Source of the DNA: CAVSCR01 sp963726575 | Lineage (GTDB): Bacteria > Actinomycetota > Actinomycetes > JAHEKZ01 | Length of the DNA stretch: 64,000 nucleotides | Direction of reading: 5' to 3' | Assembly: GCA_963726575.1 (NCBI GenBank) | Contig: CAVSCR010000005.1 | Location: 434,001-498,000, forward strand | Shown: piece by piece, positions 46,764 to 55,136 of the stretch | How the letters are laid out: each line of letters starts with the position of its first letter | Position numbering within the stretch: the first letter of the stretch is position 1 | Notes under the pieces: model-generated | Databases searched by the model: none | What the model saw: the letters and a program-made list of their open reading frames with translations, nothing else | Told to the model about the DNA's origin: nothing | Program-made: the position numbers and the translations under genes

Positions 46764-47559
46764 ATGCCGCGCGTGACCGGCGAGCCGCTCAGTGATGGCC
46801 CCCTCAGTGATCACCGCCTCAGTGATCACCGCCTCAGTGATCACGGTGTCGCCGTGGTCATCCCCGCCTACAACGAATCAGCCCGGATCGGCGCGACCGT
46901 TCGTGCCGCGGCCGACATCGCCGCCGTCGACGTCGTGGTCGTGGTCGACGACGGCAGCCGCGACGACACGGCCGCGACGAGCACAGGAAGCCGGAGCCCA
47001 CACCGTCTCGTTGACGACGAACCGGGGCAAGGCTGCGGCGCTCGAGCACGGAGCGGCCACGGTGGCCGGTCTGGAGTCGGCGGCCGGTGTCGCCCCCCGC
47101 CCGCTGCTCCTGCTCGACGCCGACCTCGGTGAGTCGGCCCAGGCGGCCGCAGTGCTGCTCGCTCCCCTGCACGAGGGCCGGGCCGATGTGACGGTCGCGA
47201 CCCTGCCCGCCCAGCCAGGAGGTGGGCGCGGCTTCGTCGTTCGGCTGGCCCGCGCCGGCATCGCCGACGCCACCGGCTTCGAGGCTGCCCAACCGCTGTC
47301 GGGCCAGCGCGCGTTGACCCGCGACGCGTTCGAGGCCGCCCGTCCACTGGCCGACGGTTGGGGGATCGAGGTCGGCATGACGATCGACCTGTTGCGGGCA
47401 GGCTTTCGGCTGGTCGAGGTGCCGGTGGACCTGCGACACCGGGTCACTGGCACGGACTGGCGAGCCCAGCGGCATCGCGCGCGTCAGTTCTGGGGCGTCT
47501 GGCGGGCCTTGCGCGCCCGCGGCGCCGGCCCGGTGCTGCCGTTCCCGCCGCGTCACTAG
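46764..47559 (+). pseudogene. Glycosyltransferase family 2, frameshifted
   Basis: The N-terminal part (46764 to about 46980) encodes VAVVIPAYNESARIGATVRA and VVVVVDDGSRDDTAAT, the nucleotide-sugar and first DxD regions. The remainder is in the next frame (to 47559) with TTNRGKAAALEHG, LLLLDADLGES and a C-terminal DLRHRVTGTDWR. A single-base change near 46975-46985 separates them. Without it the protein would have about 265 residues, normal for this family. Four 15-bp tandem repeats encode LSDHR near the start. Either a sequencing error or a recent pseudogene. Confidence 0.8.
46788..46847 (+). repeat. 15-bp tandem repeat, four copies
   Basis: Units of CTCAGTGATCACCGC at 46788, 46803, 46818 and 46833; the first and last differ slightly. 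In frame they encode L-S-D-(H)-R/G five-residue repeats immediately before the glycosyltransferase domain. Confidence 0.9.
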
Positions 47560-47568
47560 CCCGACTGA

Positions 47569-48936
47569 TCAGGTGCCGCGACGCAGCAACGCCAGGTACA
47601 TCGCGTCGGTGCCGTGTCGGTGCGGCCAGAGCTGCACGTCTGGTCCGTCCCCGAGCTCGGGCATCGACGGCAGGTAGTCGCGGGCGTCGACCTGGTCGAT
47701 CGTCTGGTCGAGCGCGAGCAGCGACGCCACCACGTCGCGGGTCTCGGCGAGCACCGGTGAACACGTGACGTAGGCGACGATCCCGCCCGGGCGCGCTGCG
47801 CTCACGGCAGCGTGCAGCAGCCGGCGTTGCAGAGCCGCCAGCGTCGCGACGTCCTCGGGCGAGCGACGCCATCGGGCTTCCGGGCGCCGCCGCAGCGCAC
47901 CGAGCCCGCTGCACGGAACATCGGCGACCACCCGGTCGAACGAGCCGTCCCGCCACGCGGCCACCGTGGCGTCGGCCACGACGACCTGCCCGCTCGCGCC
48001 GCGCCAGGGCGCGGTTGCCGCCGCCACCAGGCCCGCCCGGTGCGGTTGGCGTTCGACGGCCAGCACGTGTGCATCGCGCTGGGCTGCGAGAGCGGTGAGC
48101 AGCGCGGCCTTGCCGCCTGGACCGGCGCACAGGTCGAGCCAACGCCGGTCGGCTCCGACCAGTGGGGTGGTCGCACTGGCCAGCGCCACCAGCTGGGAGC
48201 CCTCGTCCTGCACGCCGGCCCTGCCCTCGGCAACAGCCGGCACATCGCCCGGGGCCCCAGCCGGCCAGGTGACGCCGAACGGCGACCACGGTGTCGCCGT
48301 CCCACCTGCGGCCACCAGCTCCTCGCGCGTCGATGCCCCGGGGCGGGCCACCAGCGTCACGCGCGGCGGTGCGTTGTCCGCCGCCAGCGCGGCTTGCGTC
48401 TGCGCGACGTCACCACCGAGCGACTCCATGAACGCCACGACGATCCAGCGCGGGTGGGCGTGCATCACCGACAGGTGACCGATGAGGTCGACGTCGGCCG
48501 CAGGAGCCAGCCGCTCGAGCCAGGAGCCACGGTCGTCTCGCGCCACCCGGCGCAGCACCGCATTCACCAGACCGGAGCGCCGCGCCCCCAACACGTCGTG
48601 GGCGAGGTCGACGGTGGCCGACACCGCGGCATGGTCGGGTACCCGCGAGCCGAGCAGCTGGTGAACTCCCAACCGCAAGACGTCGAGCAGGTCGCGGTCG
48701 ACCGTGTCGAGTGGGCGATCGAGGCACGCCGCCAGCACCAGGTCGTAGGTGCCAAGACCGCGAAGCGTCCCGTAGGTGAGTTCGGTGGCGAACGCCGCGT
48801 CGCGCCCCTGGAGGCCGCGACGGCCGATCGCCGCGGGAAGAACCAGGTTGGCGTAGGCGTCGCGTGTGGTGACCGCGTGAATAGCGTCGTACGCGACCGC
48901 GCGAGAAGGGTCGCTCGGTCTTGCCGAACGGGTCAC
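47569..48936 (-). CDS. rsmB: 16S rRNA (cytosine-5) methyltransferase, RsmB/NOL1-NOP2-Sun family
   Basis: 455 residues from GTG 48936. An N-terminal NusB-like RNA-binding domain (about 10-140) is followed by the methyltransferase with WLDLCAGPGGKAALL (SAM), catalytic Cys in VADVPCSGLGALRRR and the release Cys in AYVTCSPVLAET. Modifies C967-equivalent in 16S rRNA. GTGA overlap with fmt. Confidence 0.93.
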   Translation of the reverse strand: MTRSARPSDPSRAVAYDAIHAVTTRDAYANLVLPAAIGRRGLQGRDAAFATELTYGTLRGLGTYDLVLAACLDRPLDTVDRDLLDVLRLGVHQLLGSRVPDHAAVSATVDLAHDVLGARRSGLVNAVLRRVARDDRGSWLERLAPAADVDLIGHLSVMHAHPRWIVVAFMESLGGDVAQTQAALAADNAPPRVTLVARPGASTREELVAAGGTATPWSPFGVTWPAGAPGDVPAVAEGRAGVQDEGSQLVALASATTPLVGADRRWLDLCAGPGGKAALLTALAAQRDAHVLAVERQPHRAGLVAAATAPWRGASGQVVVADATVAAWRDGSFDRVVADVPCSGLGALRRRPEARWRRSPEDVATLAALQRRLLHAAVSAARPGGIVAYVTCSPVLAETRDVVASLLALDQTIDQVDARDYLPSMPELGDGPDVQLWPHRHGTDAMYLALLRRGT

Positions 48937-49877
48937 GACGATGACCGGTCGGCGCCGAGCTGCTCCTTGAGCGCGAGGCGCGCACCACGAGCCCAGTCGG
49001 CGGCGGCGACGGCTCGTCGCCCTGGCGCCTGCACCCAACCCAGGGCCACGGCATGCGAGGCAGTGCCGACGAGCACGGCATCTGGGCTCACCTCGAGCAC
49101 GCCGGCGTCCAACTGTGCGAAGTCGGGTCGTTGCCGGACCGGCCCGATCTTGAGCCGGTCGCCGCGGAACGAGGTCCATGCACCAGGCGCCGGCGTGCAG
49201 GCACGCACGAGTCGGTCGATGCGCACCGCAGGTGTGCTCCAGTCGATCCGGGCGTCGTCGGTCGTGAGCTTCGGCGCGTAGCTCACGCCGTCGTCACGCT
49301 GGTGTTGGGCGTGCAGCTCGCCGCTTTGGATGCCGTCGAGCGTCCTGACGAGCAGCCGCGCCCCCGACCCGGCCAGGCGACCGAGCACGTCGCCGCTGGT
49401 GTCCTGCTCACCGATCGGTTCGGTGATGACGCCGAACACCGGACCGGTGTCGAGGCCCGCCTCGAGCTGGAACGTGGTGGCTCCAGTGACGTCGTCGCCG
49501 GCCATCACCGCGTGCTGCACCGGAGCTGCACCACGCCACGCCGGCAGCAGCGAGAAGTGCAGGTTGACCCAGCCGTGCGGCGGCACCGTGAGCAAGGTCG
49601 CCGGGATCAGGCTCCCGTACGCCACGACCGCTACACAGTCCGGGGCAAGGTCGGTCAGCCAGACCTCCAGATCAGGGTCGCTGGCCCGTGTCGGAGTCAG
49701 CACGTCCAGCCCGCGCCGCGAGGCGAGGACCGACACCGGTGACGCAGCGGGCCGCCGACCGCGTCCGGACGCGGCGTCGGGACGAGTGATCACCGCCACC
49801 ACCTCGTGGCTGGACTCCAGCAGTGCCGCGAGGCTGACCGCCGCGACGTCTGGCGTGCCGGCGAAGACCAGCCGCAC
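48933..49877 (-). CDS. fmt: Methionyl-tRNA formyltransferase
   Basis: 314 residues from GTG 49877. The formyl-transfer loop and signature are VNLHFSLLPAWRGAAPVQ (104-121) with Asn105, His107; the catalytic Asp is in EAGLDTGPVF. A C-terminal OB-like tRNA domain follows. Upstream def lies 5 bp away, the usual initiator-methionine pair. Confidence 0.95.
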   Translation of the reverse strand: MRLVFAGTPDVAAVSLAALLESSHEVVAVITRPDAASGRGRRPAASPVSVLASRRGLDVLTPTRASDPDLEVWLTDLAPDCVAVVAYGSLIPATLLTVPPHGWVNLHFSLLPAWRGAAPVQHAVMAGDDVTGATTFQLEAGLDTGPVFGVITEPIGEQDTSGDVLGRLAGSGARLLVRTLDGIQSGELHAQHQRDDGVSYAPKLTTDDARIDWSTPAVRIDRLVRACTPAPGAWTSFRGDRLKIGPVRQRPDFAQLDAGVLEVSPDAVLVGTASHAVALGWVQAPGRRAVAAADWARGARLALKEQLGADRSSS

Positions 49878-49882
49878 GCCGC

Positions 49883-50428
49883 CTACCGCGCCTGGCCGAA
49901 CGTCGCGTGCGGACTCGTCCTGATCAGTGGCACCGGGTCGCCGGCCCACTCGGCCTCACGGATGGCCTTCATCGCCAGCCGGTGCTGCTCGCGGTCGAGC
50001 CGGTCGATGAACAGCACGCCGTCGAGGTGGTCGGTCTCGTGCTGCACGCAGCGCGCCAGCAACTCCGTCCCCTCGATCGTCACCGGGTCGCCGTACATGT
50101 TGAAACCCTTGGCCACGACGCCGTAGGCACGCGTGGTGGGGAACGTCAGTCCGGGAAACGACAGGCAACCCTCGTCGTCCTCGACCTGCTCCTCGGTCAA
50201 GGTGAGGAGCGGGTTGACCAGGTGCCCGACCACGTCGTCGACGTCGTAGGTGAAGACCCGCAGTGAGACGCCGAGCTGCGGGGCGGCGAGCCCGACGCCG
50301 GGGGCGTCGACCATGGTGTCGGTGAGGTCCTTGACCAGGGCGCGCAGCTCCTTGTCGAAGTCGACCACCGGGGCGGCCGGCACGCGCAGCACCGGGTCGC
50401 CGAACAGTCGGATCGGCTGGACGGCCAC
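49883..50428 (-). CDS. def: Peptide deformylase
   Basis: 181 residues from GTG 50428 with AAGGAGG upstream. The three metal-site motifs are GVGLAAPQL (44-52), EGCLSFPG (86-93) and HETDHLDG (130-137). Removes the formyl group from new proteins. The frame extends to 50794 only over the DedA gene on the other strand. Confidence 0.96.
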   Translation of the reverse strand: MAVQPIRLFGDPVLRVPAAPVVDFDKELRALVKDLTDTMVDAPGVGLAAPQLGVSLRVFTYDVDDVVGHLVNPLLTLTEEQVEDDEGCLSFPGLTFPTTRAYGVVAKGFNMYGDPVTIEGTELLARCVQHETDHLDGVLFIDRLDREQHRLAMKAIREAEWAGDPVPLIRTSPHATFGQAR

Positions 50429-50529
50429 TGACCCCTCCTTCGCGCGGAACCGCCCCCAAGAGCGGCTCGAAGTCCTGCCAAGTGTAGGTGGCGGGGCTCG
50501 TCGGGCCAGCGGTTCCATACCCTGGTGCG

Positions 50530-51174
50530 GTGATCCACTGGGCGCAACAACACGCGAGCCAGTGGGGGGCGTGGTGGTACGCGATCGTCGCCGGTCTCGT
50601 CTTCTTCGAGGACGCCTTGTTCGTCGGGTTCGTCCTCCCTGGCGAGACCGCGGCCGTCGTGGGGGGTGCCCTCGCCGCGTTGGGCGTGCTGTCCTACCCG
50701 CTGGTCCTCGGCATCGTGATGGTGGCGGCGATCCTGGGCGATCAGGTGGGGTATCGCATCGGCCACCATTTCGGGCCGCGACTGAGGGCGTCACGACCCG
50801 GCCGATGGGTCGGGCCAGTCCGGTGGGCCGCGGCCGACAGCTTCTTCGCCACGCGCGGCGGGGTCGCGGTGTTCCTGGGGCGTTGGGTGGCGTTGATGCG
50901 CGCGCTGACTCCTGCCACCGCCGGCATGAGCGGGCTGCCGATGCGGGTGTTCCTTCCCTGGAACGTGCTCGGCGGCGTCACGTGGTCGCTGGCATTCGTC
51001 ACCTTGGGCTTCGTGCTGGGTCACTCGTTGGACCGCCTGGCGCACCTGCTGAAGTACGGCGACCTCGCCCTGATCGCGGTGTTCGTGGTGGGAATCGGCT
51101 TCTTGATCTGGCGGCACCGCCGCGAGAGCGCGGCGCTGCGCGCGGAAGCAGACGACCAGCCGTCGCCGCAGTGA
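50530..51174 (+). CDS. DedA/SNARE-associated family membrane protein
   Basis: 214 residues with four to five membrane segments. The family pattern ExxxPxxPGE appears as FFEDALFVGFVLPGETAAVV near residue 25, and the conserved GRW motif as FLGRWVALMRALTPATAGMS. DedA proteins are linked to undecaprenyl-phosphate or lipid flipping. GTG 50530 is chosen; GTG 50488 is possible. Convergent with priA. Confidence 0.85.
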   Translation: MIHWAQQHASQWGAWWYAIVAGLVFFEDALFVGFVLPGETAAVVGGALAALGVLSYPLVLGIVMVAAILGDQVGYRIGHHFGPRLRASRPGRWVGPVRWAAADSFFATRGGVAVFLGRWVALMRALTPATAGMSGLPMRVFLPWNVLGGVTWSLAFVTLGFVLGHSLDRLAHLLKYGDLALIAVFVVGIGFLIWRHRRESAALRAEADDQPSPQ

Positions 51175-51187
51175 TCAGCGCTACGAG

Positions 51188-53221
51188 CTAGGACAGGTCC
51201 ACCGGGTCGACCCGCACGCTGACGTGCTCAGTGGCCTTGGCGGCCGCGCGCTCGCCCTGGGCGGCGCGCAGGGCGCGCGTCATGGCCAGGGCCTGCCCGC
51301 GCGGGGCGCGTACCAACGCCCGAACCTCACCTTGCGATCCATCGTGCGATCCATCGGCCGATCCATCGTGCCGCCCATCGTGCGATCCGACCGGTACCGG
51401 ACCGAGCACCTGCGCGCCGTCGGGAAGCGCGAGTCGGCGCACGAGGTCGTCGACCGCCGCGGGTGCCCCCACCAGCTCGGCGAGTCGCGCCGCCGGTGGG
51501 AAGCCGAGCGCCGAACGTTCTCGCAGCGCCTGGGTCGCCACGCTGTCGGGTGCCCATCGGACCAGCGCCTGGACGCCTCGGATCCGGGAGTCGGCAACGA
51601 TCACGACCTCACCGCCCTGCTCGGCCGGCCGCACGAGCGCCGCCGCGTTGAGCCAACGCCGAAGCGCCTCCTCCTCCGCGCGCAGCTCGGGGCGGTCCAG
51701 CAACGCCCAGGCGTCGAGCAGCATCGCGGCGGCGTACCCGCCCTTGGCCACGGGTTCGGCGCCGGGAGTGGCCACCACGATCTGCGCGTCGTCGGACACG
51801 TCGGCCAGTACGGCGTCGGCCCCGGAGGACCGGACGGGGATCGACGGAAAGGCACGCCCCAGCTCCTCGGCGGTGCGACCGGCGCCCACCACCTGGGCGC
51901 GGAACCGGTCGGCGCCGCACTCAGGACAACGCCACCCACCCGCCGAGCGACCGCACCACGCGCAGGTGGCGACGGCGTGCCCCGAGGCGAGTCGCAGCGG
52001 ACCGTGGCAGTCCTCGCAACGCGCCGCGCTGCGGCAGCGGACGCAGGCGAGCCGCGGAAGGTAGCCGCTGCGCGGCACCTGGATCAGGACCGGTCCGCGC
52101 TGCAGGGCCGCCTTGGTCCGCTGCCAGACGAACGACGGCAGACGCGCGGCGCGCGCCCGGGGATCGGTGGCGCGCGGCCCGTCGTCCTCGGCGGCCTGCA
52201 CGCGCGGCGCCCAGGTCCGAACCGCCTCCCGCGTGGGCGTCAGCTCTCGAGCCCATCCGGACTCCACCAGCGACTGCGCCTCGGCAGTCCTGGCGAACCC
52301 ACCGATCAGCAGGCCCGCGCCGGTTTCGTGAGCCCGAAGGGCCAGCACTTCGCGAACGTGCGGGTAGGGGGCACGCGGCTCGGCGTGCAGGTCGTCACCG
52401 TCGTCCCACACGACGAGCAGTCCCAGTCGCTGCACCGGGGCGAACATGGCCGCCCGGGTGCCGATCACCACCCGTACCTGGCCCCGGCGTACCGCCAACC
52501 ACCGTCGGTAGCGCTCGCGCGGCCCCAACGACGCCGTCAGCACCACGAACTGACCCGCGGGCAGGGCCGCCTCGAGGGCCACCTCCAGACGGGTCAGGTC
52601 GCGGGCGTCGGGGACGATCACGACGCTGCCCAGGTCGGCCGCAGCCACCGTCGTGACCGCGGTGGCCAAGGCGACGAACGGGTCGCGTCCGGGCAGCGCG
52701 TCCCACACGGCGCGCGGGCCGCGACCTTCGTGGAGCGCGGTGAGCCAAGCCGACCCCCCCACGTAGTCGACCCAGTCGCCGGGCACGGGACGAGTCGGCG
52801 CGGCGAGCAGTTCACCTCCCGGCTCCTTCTCGACGCTCGCGTTGCGCGGCGGGATCGCCAGGCGCAGCACGTCGGCCACGGTGCCCGCGTAGCGGTCGGC
52901 CACCGACCGGGCGAGCGTCGCGATGGCGGGGTCGAGCACCGGCTCGGCCGACACCACCTTGGCCAGCGGGCTCAAGGCTCGCTCCTGGTCGGACTCCTCG
53001 ACCCGGTCGAGGACGAAACCGCCGACGAGGCGCCCGGCGAAGCGGACCTTGACCCGGGCACCAGGCACAGCGGCGACGTCAAGAGCCTCGGGGACGCGGT
53101 AGTCGAACGGGCGGTCCAGGTGCGGCAACGGCACCTCGACCAGCACCCGTGCCACCGGTCCGAAACCAACCGTCACTGCGTCGTCCGCCGACTGGGTCGT
53201 CCTACCAGACCCGGCAGACAC
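51188..53221 (-). CDS. priA: Actinobacterial PriA-like primosomal protein N' (helicase motifs degenerate)
   Basis: 677 residues. The 3'-DNA-binding domain starts VARVLVEVPLPHLDRPFDYR. The zinc cluster (about 385-440) has CVRCRSAARCEDC, CAWCGRSAGGWRCPECG. The Walker A loop GxTGSGKT is missing; the region reads ALPGRDPFVALAT. The DEEH box is replaced by VVWDDGDDLHAEP. The same loss is known for mycobacterial PriA, so it is probably a scaffold rather than a helicase. Five 12-bp repeats near 51334-51393 encode a G/S-H/A-D-G tract. GTG start. Confidence 0.88.
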   Translation of the reverse strand: MSAGSGRTTQSADDAVTVGFGPVARVLVEVPLPHLDRPFDYRVPEALDVAAVPGARVKVRFAGRLVGGFVLDRVEESDQERALSPLAKVVSAEPVLDPAIATLARSVADRYAGTVADVLRLAIPPRNASVEKEPGGELLAAPTRPVPGDWVDYVGGSAWLTALHEGRGPRAVWDALPGRDPFVALATAVTTVAAADLGSVVIVPDARDLTRLEVALEAALPAGQFVVLTASLGPRERYRRWLAVRRGQVRVVIGTRAAMFAPVQRLGLLVVWDDGDDLHAEPRAPYPHVREVLALRAHETGAGLLIGGFARTAEAQSLVESGWARELTPTREAVRTWAPRVQAAEDDGPRATDPRARAARLPSFVWQRTKAALQRGPVLIQVPRSGYLPRLACVRCRSAARCEDCHGPLRLASGHAVATCAWCGRSAGGWRCPECGADRFRAQVVGAGRTAEELGRAFPSIPVRSSGADAVLADVSDDAQIVVATPGAEPVAKGGYAAAMLLDAWALLDRPELRAEEEALRRWLNAAALVRPAEQGGEVVIVADSRIRGVQALVRWAPDSVATQALRERSALGFPPAARLAELVGAPAAVDDLVRRLALPDGAQVLGPVPVGSHDGRHDGSADGSHDGSQGEVRALVRAPRGQALAMTRALRAAQGERAAAKATEHVSVRVDPVDLS
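51334..51393 (-). repeat. 12-bp repeat, about five degenerate copies, inside priA
   Basis: Units of the type GCGATCCATCGT on the plus strand. On the coding strand they give the four-residue repeat (G/S)-x-D-G, a flexible linker inside the PriA C-terminal region. Confidence 0.85.
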
Positions 53222-53283
53222 CGGCGCGCGGCCGCCCGACCGACGGCCTCCCAGCCAGGTGACGCGTGGCTACCTGACGGTGG

Positions 53284-55082
53284 CTACTTGACGGTGATGG
53301 TCATCGGGTTGGCGTTGGCCTTGCCGACGACCGTCGAGGCGTTCTGGAGCACGACGTAGTGGGGGTTCGCGCTGGTGCCGAGGTTCTCCCACACCCAGAT
53401 CTTGTAGCTGCCCGCGGTGCTCGGCAGCTTCAGCAGGCAGAGGTAGCCGCCACCCGACCCCGCGAGGCAGGTGCACGACGTGCTCGTCGGCGGTGGGGGC
53501 GACGTCTGCGACGCCGGCGCGACGGTCACGCGCACCGTTGCCTTCGAGGCCTTCGGCGTGCCCGGGTAGGTGCCCAGCTTGAAGGTCACCGGGATCGTCG
53601 AACCGTGTCCCCACGAGGTCTTGGACGGCGGGAAGCCGAATCCCAGGAACGCGTCGGTCACGGCGTAGGACGTGGTCACCGAGGCCGTGTTGCCGGCGTT
53701 GTCGGATGCGGTGCAGGTGACCGACTTCGTTCCGATCGTGGACGTGTCGACCGTGCCGCACGACTGCGATGCCAACCCGGATGTGGCATCGGCAGCACCT
53801 GCGGTGACAGCCGGAGCCGGCTGTCCCAGGGCGAACGACGAGCCCGCGCCCAGTGACGGCGCCAGTGTCGGCGGGGTCGCGTCGTATCCGATGGTGACCG
53901 TCGCAGGACCGGCCGACCCGCCGTCACTCGTGGCGCTGCACGAGTAGGCGGTCGTGGCCTGGTCGGCGCTGATCGTCTGGTCGACACAGCCGGTCTCGAC
54001 CACCGAACCCTGGGACTGCGCGTCGGTCACGGTCCACGTCAAGCGAGACCGGAGTCGTTGTACCACCCGCCGTCGCCAGGACTGGACGGCGACAACGTGT
54101 AGCTGATGACCGGCGGTGTGGTGTCGAGAGACGAGGGAGCGCACAGTCTGTGTGAGCGACGCTACTACTCGAGCGCAAATGCGTAAGAAGGCGAGCCGCG
54201 ACGTAGTTCGGCGGTGACCTCGTAGCGCCCCGGCTGGAAGGGCGGTGACTGGAGGTCCAATTGGATCGAGCGCAGTTCGCAGCACAGCTCGAGGTGGCCG
54301 GATCGAGGCCAGCGCCAAGGTGACCGGAACCGGACCGAAGCCCCCGTCAGGAGCTCAGGGCCGACGGTGAACGTGACGCCTCCGGTGGTGACCGGCCCGC
54401 CGTCGGCTCGCGTCACGTTGGCCGTGAAGCGTGACGCGTCTTGCCCGCACACCGGACGGGTTCAGGCTGGACGTGCAAGGAGGTCGACGTGCAGGCGATC
54501 AGCTGTGGTGTTGAAGAAGGCGCTGAGTCGCCGTGGTTGACGATCACGACGTCGTCGCCGACGGGGATGGAGTCGCGTCCGGAGAAGTCGAACGCGAAGT
54601 CGGCGGCCGAGGAGAACTCCAAGTAGTCCAGCCGTGCCGGCGGGGTCGGTCGTAGTGGTCGCGCGGGACTCACCGGCAGCACTGGGGACGCCTGGACGGT
54701 TTGCGTCGGGGTGGGCGTCGTGCGGTTCTGGAGCAGGAGCCCACCGGAGACGACCTGGGCACCGGCAAAGGTTGCGAAGTCCCCGACGTACGAGATGCAC
54801 GGTGAACCCGGACGAAAGGGAGGGAGGATTCGACGTGTCGGCGCCATGGGTCGTAACTGGGATCGGGACTCGGGTGTGCTGCACCGGCGAGACCGGTGAT
54901 CTGGGTACTGCAAACGCCAGTTGCCAAGGGGCGAGTCTGCCACCGTGACGATGTCGACCGCGAGGTCGGTGCGGGCCGTGGCCGTAGGACCACGCGGCCT
55001 TCGCCGAGGCCGATGGAGGCCCGACCCACACGACGAACAGGGCGAACATGGCTGCGACGGTGAGCAGAATCTTCGCCCTCAT
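53284..55082 (-). pseudogene. Exported Ig-like/HYR repeat protein, broken by several frameshifts
   Basis: A strong signal peptide, MRAKILLTVAAMFALFVVWV followed by GPPSASA, starts at ATG 55082 after AAGGGG. Downstream, coding pieces continue in different frames: TDLAVDIVTVADSPLGNW, FATFAGAQVVSGGLLLQN, FTANVTRADGGPVTTGGVTF and DTTPPVISYTLSPSSPGDGG. The last piece (to 53284) is an intact Ig-like domain with WTVTDAQSQG and PPSKTSWGHGSTIPVTFKL. At least four frame breaks are needed. The reconstructed product of about 600 residues would be a secreted or cell-surface protein. Function unknown. Confidence 0.7.
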
Positions 55083-55136
55083 GGCATCCCCTTCGAGGTC
55101 GTGACTGCGTGGCGACGCTAACAGCACAATGGACGC

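Noticed and set aside
46788..46847. Possible CRISPR-like repeat array
   Set aside because: The units are contiguous 15-bp tandem repeats with no spacers and are in frame with a coding sequence.
51224..53359. Open frame of 711 codons on the plus strand opposite priA
   Set aside because: It is an antisense shadow caused by high GC; composition is rich in Arg/Gly/His with no domain, while priA on the other strand has clear motifs.
53284..54318. Treating the last Ig-like frame as a complete independent gene
   Set aside because: Its first 90 residues are Arg-rich out-of-frame translation; the Ig domain continues upstream in other frames toward a signal peptide at 55082.
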